This document shows, piece after piece, positions 1 through 10,141 of a stretch of 64,000 nucleotides of DNA. Under the pieces are notes generated by a model, which worked only from the letters and a program-made list of their open reading frames with translations, was not told the origin of the DNA and did no database searches. Position 1 is the stretch's first letter. Each line of letters starts with the position of its first letter. The DNA is taken from NCBI GenBank assembly GCA_021234155.1, contig JAJEKV010000794.1, positions 25,966 to 89,965 on the forward strand, given 5' to 3'. The position numbers and the translations under genes were made by a program. The DNA comes from Isoetes taiwanensis. Taxonomy: Eukaryota > Streptophyta > Lycopodiopsida > Isoetales > Isoetaceae.

Positions 1-288
1 TCTACTATCATAGAGTTGTCATGCCTTTGAGTAGAAAGGAATACATCTACTTCCTACTTGGCTGGAATGAATAGAATAAGCGAGATGGAATGGGTTGCCA
101 ATGTTCTTTAGAGGATGCATCAAACGCTTTTTGAACAAAACTCTTGAAATTTTCTGCTGTCATCATTTTGCCATTGCAGTACAATCATGAAGAAGCAAAT
201 CACTTAAACTATTTGGCCTGGATAAATCAAAACAAATGGTTAAGCATACTAACTTTAGATTTCTCAAGCTTTCCTATGAGACAAATAC

Positions 289-711
289 CTTTCAAAAATG
301 ACCCTGCAGGTGCATCTGCATCTGTTTCTGCTGTCTCCTTGCTGGATGGCCGCTGTGGTAACAGCAACCGTGCAGGCTTGGGTAACTTCTGCTTCTTATA
401 CCACTGCAATCAATTTTCCCTTAACGAAAATAATCAAGGGTCTCTTATTGATAGATAATTTCAACAATGTAACCACAACTATAGACATGGCACACTATTA
501 TTAAATCTCAAGAACGTATTAAATCTTGAAAAGCACAAACCTTTATTAAAAGAAATAGGAGCAGGCAGCAGAACGGGCAAGCATTGGAACCTTCGTTGTG
601 GCTGGCAACATGGTAACAGCTTCAACAACATAGTCATTAAACGGAAGTTTAGTCCTTTTGTCCATGCATGCTGTCAAAAACTCCTTTTTAAGGACAGGCA
701 CCTTCAAGGCC
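289..711 (-). CDS. Possible two exons of an unidentified gene, running off the left edge
   Basis: Two coding-like blocks on the minus strand have splice signals and agree in phase. The first (711-591) follows an acceptor reading TGTATGTGCAG and encodes ALKVPVLKKEFLTAC...DYVVEAVTMLPATTK. It ends in phase 0 before a GT. The second (403-289) follows TTGATTGCAG, opens in phase 0 with WYKKQKLPKPARLLLPQ, continues SSKETAETDADAPAGSFLK, and stops before a GTATTT donor. The lysine- and acid-rich composition suggests a soluble, partly disordered protein. No domain is recognised. If the GT at 590 is not used, the first block reads to a TAA near 559. Segments at 790-915 also look coding but their phase does not join cleanly. 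The start codon and the remaining exons are not identified; the gene could also be decayed. Confidence 0.35.
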
Positions 712-1978
712 CTGCACATACAACCACAAATAATAAGATTTCCAAGCTCTGATAAAAGTTTCTGTTAGAAAAAAGACGAAGTCCACACCTGCTGAATGCC
801 TGACACCCAGTTTGTTGATGTCGGATATGCTGGCAGGGGACTTCTGCCTTCCGGATCTGCACTGACGGCCAAGCAGGGGAGCAAAGGAGGTCGACTCTGA
901 TCTCCTCCTAACAGCTCGACCCCTTTCTTCCCAACCCATCTCTTCATTCTCTTTTCTGCATATCCCGCCCATCTCCGGCATCATTTGTGGCCCAAATATG
1001 TTGTCTCTTACTTAGAAATCTTCTATCTAAACCAGCTACATATATATTCCAAATGCCATATATTTCTTTCTGATGCTTCAGTTCTACAATGGTCTTTTGT
1101 TCTTGCAGGGCACTAAAGCTGGCTAAGCACAATCTACAACCTACAATCCACCAGAGCAAAATGTTTCTGTTAAACACTCCTTCCAGGAAGATGATTATGC
1201 AGACATAATTTTACATAGATACTTTATAATCAAGATGCTCCTGCCCAAAAGCTAATACGAAAATGCTAACCTTAGGAAATCTATGCAGAATAGAGATGGT
1301 GAACTTGAGCTCCAAGAAGAGCCTTCAAATTGCAATCCAGAACCAGGAAGCCCCTAAGCAAACTGCTTAGCATGCCCTGAACCAAACTCCGGCCATATGA
1401 TGTTGTAGAAGTTCGTCTGATCACTTCAAGTAGAACCCAACTGATTAGATCCTTGAAAATGGCATGGTCTCATGTAATATTGCTCCAGACAGGATTATAA
1501 TATTTAGAGATAATAACACAGGAATACTACAGCCAGAGATGAAAGTTTGGAGCTTCAGTTTAGGCTTTAGAAGAGAAGCTTCTCCTTCTGCCATAGCCGT
1601 GGAGCTCTGCCGAAGATATAACCCTTCCAAAAACTGGGTAATCAACAGATGAGATCCACTCCACAAAACTGGCACGGGATCCCATAGCCCGGCATAATAC
1701 TATCAGGTGCCACGAAACCAAAAAATGAAGGTCCTGGCCCCTGGGCACATCAGCTTAGCGGAGCCGCAAGCAGGGGATGCCATCACTGTTGGAAGCAACA
1801 ATCCACCATGGTCATCGCCATAGGAAAAATCCGGGACCATGGAAGGAAAAATCCGGGACCGTGGAGCTTCTGTTGGTTCATGCATCATTGTGGCCTCTTC
1901 CTGAAGGAATCCGACGGCCTCTTCCTAACCCGTCGCTAGAGCTATCTGAGCCGTTCACTTTCAGGTTAAATCTCAACC
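712..1978. other. Intergenic or intronic stretch
   Basis: Only short open frames are present. A serine/arginine-rich minus-strand stretch near 790-915 (SPASISDINKLGVRHSA) ends at a CAG|GTGTGG donor-like site and may be another exon of the left-edge gene, but its phase does not match the next candidate exon. A 17-bp direct repeat, AGGAAAAATCCGGGACC, occurs at about 1822 and 1844. Nothing else is supported. Confidence 0.4.
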
Positions 1979-1981
1979 GCC

Positions 1982-2009
1982 CAAATTAGGGCGCGGTGCA
2001 CTACTTACG
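1982..2009 (+). repeat. Left copy of the direct repeat flanking the pyrimidine tract
   Basis: Reads CAAATTAGGG, then GCGGTGCACTACTTACG. A close relative is found at 3027-3058 just beyond the tract. Confidence 0.5.
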
Positions 2010-2074
2010 CCAAAAGCGTTGCTGGGCATAAGTTGAGAGCCTGTAAATGCTTTGGGATGCAGTGAGAAAAGCCC

Positions 2075-2941
2075 TATCCCTTTCCCTTTCCCTTTCCCTT
2101 TTGCTCTATCCCGCATTTCATTTTTTCTCTTATTTCCATGCCTTTTGCACATTTGTTTTATTCTCTTATTTCCTATATCCATTTTCCTCTTTTGCCCACC
2201 CTTTCTCTCTTGCCCCTTTTCTTTTCCCTTTTTTCCCTTTCTTCACCATTTTCCTCTTCCCTTTTCTCTCATGCCCTTCCCCCCTTCCCTTTTCTCGTTT
2301 CCCTCTTTCTTTTTCCTTGTGACCCTTACCTAGGTTTCCTTTCCCCCTTTTCCCTTTCCTTTTTCTTTCTTCTCACTTTCCCTTTTTCTATGCCCCTTTT
2401 CTTTTCCCCTCTCCCCATCCTTTTCTTGTTCCCCCTTGTCCCTTCCCTTTTCCCCATTTTTCCAACCTTTCACTCTTCCCCTTTTCTTGATGCGTTTTTT
2501 CCCTTCCCTTTCCCTCTCTTTTTTTTTTTTTCCCTTTTCCTATGCCATTTGTCCCTTCCTTTTTCCTCTTTTCTCAACGCTTCTCTTTTTCCCCCTTTTC
2601 CCATGCTTCTTCCTTTTCCCATGCTTTTTTCCTCCTTCCCTTTTCCATGCTTTTTTTCTCCTTCATTATCTCCTTTTTTCAACCTTTTCCTCTTTCCTTT
2701 TTTTTTTTCATGCCCTTTTCATTTACCTTTTCCACTTTATCTCTTCCTCCTTCCCTCGTGCCCTTTTCCCAGGTCCCCTTTCCCTTTTTCGTTTTCCATG
2801 CCTTTTTCTCTTCTCTTATCCCCACCCTTTTCCCTTTTCCTTTTACCCTTTTCTCTTTTCCCCATGCCTTTTTGCTCTTCACATTCTCTCTTTCCACTTC
2901 CCTTTTCCTTTTCCCCCTTTTCATTTACCCTTTCCCCTTAA
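2075..2941. repeat. Long polypyrimidine tract (CCCTTTTC-type)
   Basis: For nearly 900 bases the plus strand is almost only C and T, in irregular CCCTTT, CCTTTTC and TTTTTCC units, with occasional CATG or CATGCC breaks. The long reading frames crossing it (up to 267 codons, all Phe/Ser/Pro/Leu) are products of composition and not genes. Such tracts can form triplex (H-DNA) structures; that is known of the class and not shown here. It is bordered by two related direct repeats (1982-2009 and 3027-3058), so it may be an expanded core between short repeats or part of a non-autonomous element. Confidence 0.85.
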
Positions 2942-3026
2942 GAGATCGAAGCATGACCAATCACCGTGTTGGTAAGTCGTGCAATAAATCTAGGCCTTTG
3001 GATGCATCCAGATGATCTCGGCCATT

Positions 3027-3058
3027 CAAATTAGGGCTCGATGCACGACAGACTTACG
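3027..3058 (+). repeat. Right copy of the direct repeat flanking the pyrimidine tract
   Basis: Reads CAAATTAGGG, then CTCGATGCACGACAGACTTACG. It matches the 1982 copy with a few substitutions and a 4-base length difference. The transposase-like remnant begins right after it. Confidence 0.5.
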
Positions 3059-4600
3059 GTATAACATTATAATATAAGAAGATAAGATAAGATAAGATAG
3101 CACCAACAACATGCAGGTGTATGAAATCTTCTTCAGCAGCATCCTTAGGCACATTGACAAAATGTGGTAGGGTGGTCTTCTTCTGGTCCATTCCATCAAT
3201 AACAACCGATATGTAGTTGAGTGGTTGTTCAAGTGCTTTCTTCCTATGTTTTGTCAATTTTCTCCTTTCCAAAGATTGTTGTTCTCTGTGCTTGTGCAGC
3301 TTCTCTTTCAATTCATCGGAAACGAAAATATGTTCAGGAAAGAACTTGTTTTTAAGTAGAATTAGGCAAGAACACGTTTTGAAAGATTACTTTTAGTGTG
3401 AAGTGTCCTTGCATTTTGTCTCTGAGCTTTTAATTCAGAGCATGTAGCACAAACAGACATCCGGTGCTTTCTAGGAATGGACACGTGAGAAAACTCTTTT
3501 TTCCAGAGCACAGTGAAGTAAGAGTAGTAGACATGGCGTGCTCCAGCCTCAACACATATATCCTTATAACTGTCGTAGACTTCACGTTTCGTGAAGTTGT
3601 CACTCAAGTGGTACATAGGGCTGTTAGGGAGTTTCTCGCATGACTCCTTAAAGAAACCTTCCATCTAGGAAACACATTGAAGGGCATGAATTCTGGATAT
3701 ACCTCCTGAATGGCAGTAGTCATTAATGCCTGGATTCTTATCAAGCCCTTTCTTCAGGCGGTCAAGTCGTTTGCTGCCTAAAGCATGAATCAATTTAAAG
3801 GTCGCTTTGATGACGGTGTGGCCACCCAAATTGTGTAAGTAAACCTTTCACCATAATCTGGCCTAATATTGAAGGCTAAGTAGCCCCTTTGGTCTAGCAG
3901 AGTCATTGAATCCAGAATCATCACGAATCAACCCTCAATTCCCTTTAGTCCAATCTTAACCAAACAACATTGAGAACAACAGATTGCTTTGTATGTGTTG
4001 CCTCAAGTGAGCCTCGGCCCATGAGTTTCTTTCTTCTTTTGGGTTGTACATGCTTTCTTGTGTAAGTTTCGCTTAAGATTCTTACTTGGAGGAGCTTTGA
4101 ATTCGAACATAGAGTCTTGTGGCTTTGGTAGGTCCTCGTATGAGAGATTAACATGAGGTGTTTCTTCGTCCGAGAGATCAACAAGTGGCGTACTAGTAGA
4201 TGCTGAGAGGTTTGGTGTGGGCATGTCCTGGGGGGAGGTGCTTTCCTCTCCTCAAAAAAGTAATCGAGGTTGGTGACGTAATTGACCAGCTCCTGAAGTG
4301 TCGTAGAATATATAGGAGTTGCATGGCGCTGACTGCTCCCACTTGTTGTAGTACCAATTAGCGAAATGGATGGAGTTGGCGTGATTTGCCTCCGGGGAGG
4401 CAGCCTTACTTGGACTATGGCGACGCATACTAAAATGAACCGGAGGAGGTAGTCCGAGCTCAAGCCCGTGTGGTGGAGTAAAACGCATTGGTGGGGGCAA
4501 ATGACGCTCGTGAGCCGGGGTGTGGTGGAGTAAATTGAACCGGGGTGGTGGAAGCCGAGGTGGTCGTGGCCGGAGTAAACCAACAGAAGCGGGGGTTTGA
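3054..4600 (-). pseudogene. Transposase-like gene, truncated and frameshifted (IDGMDQ family)
   Basis: Read from about 4600 down. A low-complexity N-terminal part (LVDLSDEETPHVNLSYEDL, 4224-4003) leads to a Cys-rich segment (CCSQCC, near 3960) and a frame with MTLLDQRGYLAF. Next comes the block 3664-3362 with a C-x2-C-x2-LK motif (MSVCATCSELKAQ). The last block, 3311-3054, holds HRKKALEQPLNYISVV and VVIDGMDQKKTTLPHF. This motif order matches, from memory, a broad eukaryotic family of transposase- or integrase-like proteins (near DUF7869) in which a C-terminal DDE-like part follows. That part is missing: the frame is lost at 3054-3105, where an AGATA-rich simple repeat starts. At least three frame changes are needed, so it is a pseudogene or has unrecognised introns. 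It is divergent from the ParB-like gene across the palindrome array. Confidence 0.6.
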
Positions 4601-4660
4601 ATATCGGAGGCGAATTTTCGTGGGCTACTTCCCCTCGTGTCGGGCTTGAGGAGGTAATCG

Positions 4661-4854
4661 TGATAAATTTATACTAATGTGAAGAGCAGACGGTATAAAT
4701 TTATACAGAGAAGGTATAAATTTATACATAGAAGGGAAGCTTGAAGCAGCAGACTGTATAAATTTATACAGAGATGGTATAAATTTATACAGAGATGGTA
4801 TAAATTTATACAGAGAAGGGCAACAGAGAATGTAAATCGTGATAAATTTATACG
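4661..4854. repeat. Palindrome array, block 1 (7 copies)
   Basis: Seven copies of a palindrome with core TATAAATTTATA, usually GGTATAAATTTATAC, start near 4661, 4692, 4713, 4756, 4777, 4798 and 4840. Several are 21 bp apart, about two helical turns. The 64-codon minus-strand frame here (repeating CINLYHL) is just the translated repeat. The block lies immediately upstream of the transposase-like gene. Confidence 0.9.
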
Positions 4855-5109
4855 AAAACTCAACCTTATGGAGAAACGCTATACAAAACTGGGCAGACTT
4901 TAAGAAAGGTACTTTAAGCCCTACCGGCCAACCCTATTTTCTATATACGCAGCTTTCCTGAGTCGGCGATATGCCAAGCGCTTTTATATACTCCCCCTAT
5001 TTGCTCTCCGGAACGTCTATAAGCGAATCCATATTGTCATGGCCACGTAAGTCTACTTTCCGTACTGTTCTAGTTTCCTTTTGTTTTAATCTGTTGAGTG
5101 TAAGCGCCC

Positions 5110-5569
5110 ACGGTATAAATTTATACCGATATGGTTTCGAATCCAGATAAATTTATATCGCCACAGCACGAAAGTGGTATAAATTTATACCGCGGTAACT
5201 CGCTACGTATAAATTTATATCGCCGAAAGAAAGCGGTATAAATTTTATACCGCTCCGCAACACATTCGGGTATTATATGCCCCGAAAGCCGAAGCAGTAT
5301 AATTTATACCGCTCCGGCAACACATTCTAAGATAAATTTGTACCGCCGTGCTCGAACGGTTCGAACCAGATAAATTTATACCGCCAGGTTGGTGGCGATA
5401 AATTTATACCGCATGAAGTTCCGCGAATCCAGATAAATTTATACCGCTCGTGCTCGAGGCGTATAAATTTATACCCCGAGTGTTCTGCAACGGTTTAAAT
5501 TTATGCCTCTCGTGCTCGAGGTGTATAAATTTATACCGTTCCAGAACAAGTGCGGTATAAATTTATACA
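5110..5569. repeat. Palindrome array, block 2 (about 14 copies of CGGTATAAATTTATACCG)
   Basis: About fourteen copies lie 20-40 bp apart. The fullest form, an 18-bp perfect palindrome, CGGTATAAATTTATACCG, is at about 5111. Other copies lie near 5145, 5174, 5205, 5234, 5295, 5329, 5370, 5396, 5432, 5461, 5491, 5522 and 5553. The core is conserved while the spacers (GC-rich, sharing GCTCGTGCTCGAGG and CCGCAACACATTC pieces) are only partly related. That pattern is expected for selected or recently amplified binding sites, not simple tandem slippage. The block sits in the divergent intergenic region of the transposase-like and ParB-like genes. Confidence 0.92.
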
Positions 5570-5782
5570 GAGGCTAACATTTAAGGTTTCTATTCTCGTA
5601 ACGTTCCGAGTGTGTAAAACAATGTCCTGAACCATAGTAGTTTAGTAATAATGTTGTATTTTAAAGGTTAAATGACACAAATAAAGGGTTAAAATAGTGT
5701 GCATTTTAGGTCCTTTAAGCCAGTTTTCTTATAGTTAAAGTGTCCAAAATAGTGGTAAAAAACTGTTCTTTTGGTGTAAAAA

Positions 5783-6560
5783 TTGGTTTTTTTGCTTCTT
5801 TTCAGCCAAAAGATCAAGTTCACACAGAGAGGCCAATCATCAAAGGCGAATCCACCAGAGCCACAAACATACGAATTGACAGACCAGACGTGGTACGTAC
5901 ACAGGGGTGCAAGAGAGCGCAAACCCACAGAGGCGTACCTTTATTTGTGTAACCAGTCAGGAAGGGGAAAGTTTACCAGAGATGATTACTACCCGCCGGG
6001 GAAATGATAACCCTTTTCGCAAATGTGAGAAAAAAATGAAGATGAGATTTTTATGAAGTGCAAAAGAATGACAACGGGTGAAGTCTTTTATATTCTAAAA
6101 AAAGAATGCTACGCGATAAGCTTGTGCAAAACCTAAAGACGCCCATGATTACATGGCGGAAAATTACAAGAATGGCTATGTAAGTATGTCTTAGTGGCTT
6201 CGTGTGTATAAATTTATACTGGCCATCTTTCTAATTGGCCCCTCAGACATAGACATAGTGACATTCTCATCCTCCAGTAGTACTTTGTGAAGAAAAAGAA
6301 ATGGTTAAGGGTCTTTGGTACCCACTTCCACAAGAAGATGTCGAAGGATCGTGTCTCGAACAAGAGGAGGAAGAGGAGGAACCGGTGGTGGCAAAGGGGA
6401 AGGGTAGGAAGCATTCCCCGTAGTAGATACACCTCCTACAAAAAAAAGAAACCAAGAACCACAAAGACCTTGACCATAGAGGAGCCAGCTCTCCATGTAA
6501 GGCTCCCCGGAGTCGACACAGCGCCCTCTCGACAAGTCAAGTGCCATTCTAAAGAGGGTT
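5783..6560 (+). other. Likely 5' part of the ParB-like gene (basic, low-complexity)
   Basis: The frame from 5783 to 6007 includes PPEPQTYELTDQTWYVHRGA and a Tyr/Asp/Arg-rich end. The stretch 6287-6560 is very basic in one frame (KRRKRRNRWWQRGR) and Gly/Arg-rich in another, typical of a disordered N-terminal region. One more palindrome copy (TGTATAAATTTATAC) lies at 6205-6219 between them. Exon limits cannot be fixed. The open frame that becomes the ParB-like domain is entered at about 6546. Confidence 0.35.
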
Positions 6561-7179
6561 AATGAGACCAAACTCCTCAAGCAAACCATCTCTTTGACTC
6601 TAAGCACTATTAAGAGGTCACCAAAAAATGAAGATGGGGTCAGAGTGCTTCAAGTCAGGAAGCTGTACGCGGCACATGTGGCTAACCTTAAGCAAAGAAT
6701 GAGAAGGAATCCTCATGCGCATGTGTCGCCACTAGTTGTGATGGTTGATATAAGTCGCAACCAATTAAAAAGATTACAAGAAGGCGTACTTTGAAGATTA
6801 CATCTATTATGTCCTTGGAGGCACACACAGTTACAAGGCAAGAAAAGAACTTTCAAAGGAAGAAAGCCGTAACGAAGTGTGGAAAAGCGTGGAAGCGCAT
6901 ATTTACGTGGGTGTAGCAGACGAAGAGGCAAAAGTCATTGCCGTGAGTCACAATCTCGACAATGACTTTAGACTAAAAATGAGCCACAAGATCCGTTTCA
7001 TGCACCGAGAGTACGTGGATTTCAAACAAATGCATGGAGAGGACTTCAAAAACAAAAGAACAAGCTTCAAGAGCCCGAGAAGCCTGCGGTGACAGAAAGT
7101 GTCACGCTTATGATTCCCCGATAAGAAGCCCATTATGGCCGTGGAAACAATACGATAATCGCCAGCTCGCCGAGATGGT

Positions 7180-7481
7180 CAAGTAAGTAAATGCTTTAAT
7201 TCAGTCTTTTGTAGTATGTTTAGCGTGGTTAGAAGTGTGTACTAGCCGGGTCACGGTATAAATTTACCGTGCCCGGGCACGGTTTAAATTTAAACTGTCC
7301 CCAGGTCATGGTATAAATTTCTACCGGGCCACGGTGATAATTTATATCAGGACTGGCACGGTGATAAATTTATACCGCGTCCGTGAGTCACCGCGGCGCA
7401 TTTAGACAAAAAAAGAGATCTGCGGCAACAAATTCTCTTACGCCATTCAACAGCAAACTACTTGCGTTTGACCATTTACAG
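7180..7481 (+). other. Predicted intron of the ParB-like gene
   Basis: The donor GTAAGTAAATG follows coding sequence that would otherwise stop at TAA. The acceptor, a CATTTACAG, precedes a clean open frame. The coding character of the two flanks (WPWKQYDNRQ before, WDLQERIFCMFEDGE after) fits one protein. The intron carries its own cluster of palindromes. Confidence 0.55.
7255..7376. repeat. Palindrome array, block 3, inside the predicted intron (5 copies)
   Basis: Degenerate copies: CGGTATAAATTTACCG, CGGTTTAAATTTAAACTG, TGGTATAAATTTCTACC, CGGTGATAATTTATATC and CGGTGATAAATTTATACC, at about 7255, 7279, 7308, 7331 and 7356. They are spaced 23-29 bp apart and embedded in CGGGCCACGG-like spacers. 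The same core as in the blocks at 4.7 and 5.1-5.6 kb. Confidence 0.88.
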
Positions 7482-7641
7482 GTGTGGGATCTTCAAGAGA
7501 GAATTTTTTGTATGTTCGAAGATGGTGAGCTTAAAGAACAAGCTAGCTCCGCAGGAAAGAAACCAAAAAAAGGTGGTGAATCAAAACAAAAAAATATGAG
7601 CATTGTACCCTGGACGCAGTTACAGGGTCTAAAAAGCAAAG

Positions 7642-8382
7642 AAATGCATCTGGTGCACTCGATGTATATGGTCATGCTTCATCCTAAAGTGGCTTTTAGT
7701 TATCCCTGAGCAGTCTGGCGATGGTATGTGATAAATTGCTCCATCCTAAGCTATCTATCTTGTGGCGGCAGATCATTCATAGATGCGTATGGGTAAACAC
7801 TGTTGTTCATAGATTTCGTCCAGAAGTTTCTGTGATCTTCCCTCTTTGCATGCAGAGGAATGAGACAATTGAGCACTGCTTTTTATTGTGTCACCATGTT
7901 CGACTTGCTTGGTAGTGGCTTTTGAGCCTTTTCCATTGTGACTTGAATAGTCAGCAGGTCCTATTGTCAGTCTATTCTAGTTCTTGGGACAAGTTGGCAA
8001 AGAGGGCTTTCCACTTAGCATCTGCTTGGATCATCTGGTCCACCTGAAAGAGACGAAATCTCCTCACCTTCAAGGGACATGTCTTTTCAGATACACAAAT
8101 GTTTAATGATGCTCGTAGTCGTATTGTAAAGGCGTATAAGTGTTCTTCCTTAAAGGATGACGTCAAGAGTGTCATTTGGGAGCGATATGTTCAGATTCAG
8201 GCTTACTCATAGCAAACAGTTGTGCTCGTGGTGATATGTATTCTCTGCTGTTCTGTGTTATGTATGTGGTGGGTAGTGTTGCTCTAGTGGACATCTTCTC
8301 CAATAGGTTTTGAGTCCCCATGCACTCTTTGTATTCTTTTGAGTAATGAAGGTCCATGTTCATAAAAAAAAAAAAAAAAAAA
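7642..8382 (+). mobile_element. 5'-truncated L1-type LINE, 3' end with poly(A)
   Basis: Frame 7721-7915 has the end-of-ORF2 zinc-binding (zf-RVT) pattern: IIHRCVWVNTVVHRF, then FPLCMQRNETIEHCFLLC. A W-[stop]-WLLSLF and an IIW segment follow, and an untranslated tail ends in 19 A (8364-8382). Only the last ~0.7 kb of a LINE remains, typical of aborted reverse transcription. The 5' junction with the ParB-like gene is between 7642 and 7715; no target duplication is evident. Several stops make it inactive. Confidence 0.7.
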
Positions 8383-8967
8383 GGTTAGCTAAAGTTATTA
8401 TAGTCAAATAGAAATATGCAACTAGTAATTTATTCCCTGCCTAATGCCACAAAAACAAATAATGTGCTAACACACTGTGGATTGCCCATCGAAATATACT
8501 TATCATAAAACAACATTGAATCTGCTCAAATTGGGTAAGCTTTGTTTAGGCTGGATTTCATACCAAGGAATGCAATCACAAATAATCCTCTGTTTTATGA
8601 GTGCTGATGCAAATATGGCTTCACAACAAAGAGGTTTTGTATTGTATAGGCAATTCCTTTTGCAAATAGAGGGCCCCTTTTTGTTCATGTATGCTAGTTG
8701 GTTAGAGTTGCCCTCGATTCCAGGCTTCCCACAAATCTTTTCTCTATTCCCCCTTATTCGATTTATTGGCTAGTCCATTGGGTTAGCAGTCCGTCATATG
8801 TCCTCATAGATGCTGGCAATGTGGTATCTGTCTGTCTGCCTGCCTGCCAATTTGTTTGTCTGCATGTCTGTCTGTCTTGTGAATGTGCTTATATAAATGA
8901 GGATTTGCTTTTGATTGGGTATGCCTTCAATTTTTACTCGGCATGTTGGAGAAAGGCTATAGATATG
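8383..8967. other. Stretch without a recognisable gene
   Basis: AT-rich, with short frames only. A small GTCT/GCCT simple repeat lies at about 8827-8880 (GTCTGTCTGCCTGCCTGCC). Confidence 0.5.
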
Positions 8968-9090
8968 ATCACTCCATGCTCCTTCTTTGTGGTCGCCAGA
9001 GGCCATGATCGTGATATGACCCAGAAGAGGGATGAAGCCAAAGGAATGATCTTAAATGGCAAACTCTATGTTCTTGGAGAAGAGCGAGTT
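8968..9090 (+). pseudogene. Possible F-box/kelch repeat remnant
   Basis: The open frame reads FFVVARGHDRDMTQKRDEAK and then GMILNGKLYVLGEE. This is close to the kelch blade seen in plant F-box/kelch proteins, where a VAGGHD turn precedes RDEA and a GKLYVIGG strand. Here the first glycine doublet is VARGHD and the second is LGEE, so the key Gly-Gly pairs are damaged. No F-box and no further blades are visible in the surrounding 1 kb. It may be one exon of a gene with diverged neighbours or a retained fragment; the flanking frame has no clear splice sites. Confidence 0.35.
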
Positions 9091-10141
9091 GGGAGAAGAA
9101 GCTATTGCTCTTCAATTTGCTGCTGGTCGTGGTGGTGCCGAAATGGCATCCCCATTGCCATTTCCCTATACATCCCAAACTACATGGGCAAAGCTACTGC
9201 TCGCAATCCATATGTATGTTGTTATTTCAACCTCTGAGAAGCAAGTAAGAAGAGGATAATATATGTTAATAAAAATCTTACCTCAAGCATATCACCACAA
9301 AATACTGCAATAATAGCAACAAATTTCTTTTTCCCCTTTGTTAACATCAACTATGGCAAGTGTTCCTTTTTTTTATCCAAAACTATTGACAATTGAAGCT
9401 CCACATATGTTTGTGCTGCCTGCAGTGTGCATTCAGAAAGTCCCATTGTCTAGGAGTTAGATACACATATATTAAACAAAAAGCCCAGCTTTGTACTATT
9501 TGGAAATTCGGAAGCTAGGACTCTTCGAATAGAACATGCTGTGAAGGAGAATGAGAGAACAATCTTGCCTGCAGTCCAATGTTTTTGTCTAATTTCTATA
9601 TCTACTTTTTTTGCCAGAACCTTAGATATGATCTTGTTTTGAGATCTTGAGATAGCATCAAGAGAGCCCCCCCAAAAAAAAAAAAAAGAAAAAAACCCCA
9701 CAAACATTGACACGCCGTCATCCTTTCACCCATCAAATCCTTGCATAAAAGACAAGAAATAAGGCTACATTTGATATTAAGTATTTCAATGATCACGTTC
9801 CTTGTGACCCCATTACAATCTCACCATATACATCTTGCAAATAAACTAAAGCAATATAAACCGAAGTCAACTTGCAATTCTATATTTTAACGCAAAAAAA
9901 CCATTTGTAGACTCTAACATGTCATAGCTTATTCACCACCATGTCATGCACATCAAATCAACCACAAGGGTTTATTGAAAAAGAAAGTTTTTTTTGTTGT
10001 TGTTGTGGGGGGCTAATAATAAACATTGTATGTTTTTCTTAGAACTAGAAGAGATAACGTGAGCTATTAGGCCCACAAAGACTTATTCCCATGGTCTTGA
10101 TAAGAAGCTTCATCAAACTAAATGGAGGCCCACATAAAAGA
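9091..10141. other. Stretch without a recognisable gene
   Basis: AT-rich sequence with homopolymer runs (CCCCCC next to A14 near 9668) and no frame with a domain I recognise. Confidence 0.5.

Larger units (their letters stand above)
6546..7641 (+). pseudogene. ParB/sulfiredoxin-fold protein, spliced, one frameshift, 3' end lost
   Basis: The first part (6594-6765) reads VLQVRKLYAAHVANLKQRM and then PLVVMVD, which fits the N-terminal half of ParB/Srx domains. After one frame change in an A-rich run near 6765, the second part has YVLGGTHSYKARKEL (GGTHSYKA at 6817-6840, in the place of the ParB nucleotide-binding GERRxRA motif and the Srx GGCHR motif). It continues VEAHIYVGVADEEAKVIA and an HN motif, matching the end of the fold. 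Downstream, RSPLWPWKQYDNRQLAEMV stops at a GTAAGT donor (about 7180). An acceptor CATTTACAG at 7481 opens VWDLQERIFCMFEDGELK, and the frame runs to LQGLKSKE (about 7641). There LINE sequence replaces the 3' end. Family assignment is by motif order; the function is inferred: DNA binding or nucleotide-dependent clamping, possibly on the adjacent palindromes. It could instead be Srx-like or an inactive fold. Confidence 0.6.

Noticed and set aside
2138-2941. 267-codon ORF and its overlapping partners
   Set aside because: Pure Phe/Ser/Pro/Leu translation of a polypyrimidine tract, open in several frames at once.
4669-4863. ORF with repeating CINLYHL
   Set aside because: It is the translated palindrome array; all length comes from the 21-bp period.
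4661-5569. CRISPR-like array
   Set aside because: Units are perfect palindromes with uneven, related spacers and no cas genes, in a eukaryotic setting.
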